Part shown: positions 13,396 through 13,596 of the stretch, piece after piece
Numbering within the stretch: position 1 is the stretch's first letter
Layout of the letters: each line of letters starts with the position of its first letter
Assembly (NCBI GenBank): GCA_025922715.1
Contig: JAICHH010000040.1
Location: forward strand, 1 to 13,596
Length of the DNA: 13,596 bases
Origin: Nitrososphaeraceae archaeon
GTDB lineage: Archaea; Thermoproteota; Nitrososphaeria; Nitrososphaerales; Nitrososphaeraceae
Direction of reading: 5' to 3'
Made by a program: the position numbers and the translations under genes
Notes under the pieces: model-generated
Told to the model about the DNA's origin: nothing
Databases searched by the model: none
The model's input: the letters and a program-made list of their open reading frames with translations, nothing else

Positions 13396-13596
13396 ATGTA
13401 TAAAAAAATTTTAGTTCCAGTCGATGGTTCGGAACCATCAAATGTTGCTTTAGAACATGCTATTAAACTCTCTCAGCAATGTAAAGGAGGTAATGACAGT
13501 ACTGTCAATGGTAACATAGAGATCACCATATTATATGTTATTCCAGAATTGCCTACTTCAATAGGACTATTAGAAGGACCAATGAGGTCGCCTAAA
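13396..13596 (+). CDS. Universal stress protein, UspA family, N-terminal part only
   Basis: The first 67 codons of a Usp gene that runs off the window. It begins MYKKILVPVDGSEPSNVALEH, with Asp10 in the nucleotide-binding position, then IEITILYVIPELP for the second beta strand. A hydrophilic insert (QCKGGNDSTVNGN, about residues 28-40) between helix 1 and beta-2 is longer than in the other two Usp proteins here. The ATP-binding glycine loop lies beyond the window, so ATP binding cannot be judged. The ATG start has a good TATA element upstream and no ribosome binding site. Confidence 0.92.
   Translation, partial: MYKKILVPVDGSEPSNVALEHAIKLSQQCKGGNDSTVNGNIEITILYVIPELPTSIGLLEGPMRSPK

Noticed and set aside
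1..13596. CRISPR array, insertion sequence, tRNA or rRNA
   Set aside because: No regularly spaced repeats, transposase motifs, terminal inverted repeats with target duplications, or T-loop-like GTTCGA sequences in a cloverleaf setting were found by eye on either strand.

Overview
The window is AT-rich DNA that looks like an ammonia-oxidising archaeon of the class Nitrososphaeria (Thaumarchaeota), perhaps a Nitrososphaerales or Nitrosocosmicus-like lineage. Evidence: (i) a biotin carboxylase, biotin carrier protein and carboxyltransferase set of the type that serves the 3-hydroxypropionate/4-hydroxybutyrate CO2-fixation cycle in this group; (ii) TATA-like elements about 25-30 bases upstream of start codons with no Shine-Dalgarno motif, which suggests leaderless archaeal transcripts; (iii) very frequent TTG starts; (iv) archaeal-type Hsp20 and many small universal stress proteins. 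The genus is an inference, the class is fairly secure.

Left part (1-4639), all on the minus strand and each apparently with its own promoter: the 5' portion of nicotinate phosphoribosyltransferase (pncB, cut by the window edge), a GH130-type glycoside phosphorylase/hydrolase with an in-frame Asn/Thr microsatellite, an Hsp20 small heat-shock protein followed by a clear stem-loop plus T-run terminator, and a GT81-like glycosyltransferase resembling glucosyl-3-phosphoglycerate synthase. A 607-base divergent gap follows.

Middle part (5247-7262), plus strand: a compact three-gene operon with a two-CBS-domain protein, a P-loop kinase (COG0645 type) and an APH-fold kinase-like protein (COG2187 type). 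The last two overlap by 11 bases and correspond to the two halves of a single fused protein found in many bacteria, here split and in reverse order.

Right part (7673-13596): pccB, then accC and accB, on the plus strand, encode acetyl-CoA/propionyl-CoA carboxylase. A universal stress protein gene lies antisense between pccB and accC. Two further universal stress protein genes follow, one on the minus strand and one on the plus strand that runs off the window.

Taken together the window combines carbon fixation (AccC/AccB/PccB), NAD salvage (PncB), ATP/nucleotide sensing (three Usp, one CBS protein, two kinases), protein protection (Hsp20) and possible solute or glycan synthesis (GT81-like, GH130). 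The family content strongly recalls the DosR dormancy regulon of Mycobacterium tuberculosis, so an energy- or redox-stress island next to the CO2-fixing carboxylase is a reasonable hypothesis. No tRNA, rRNA, CRISPR array, insertion sequence or phage gene was seen.
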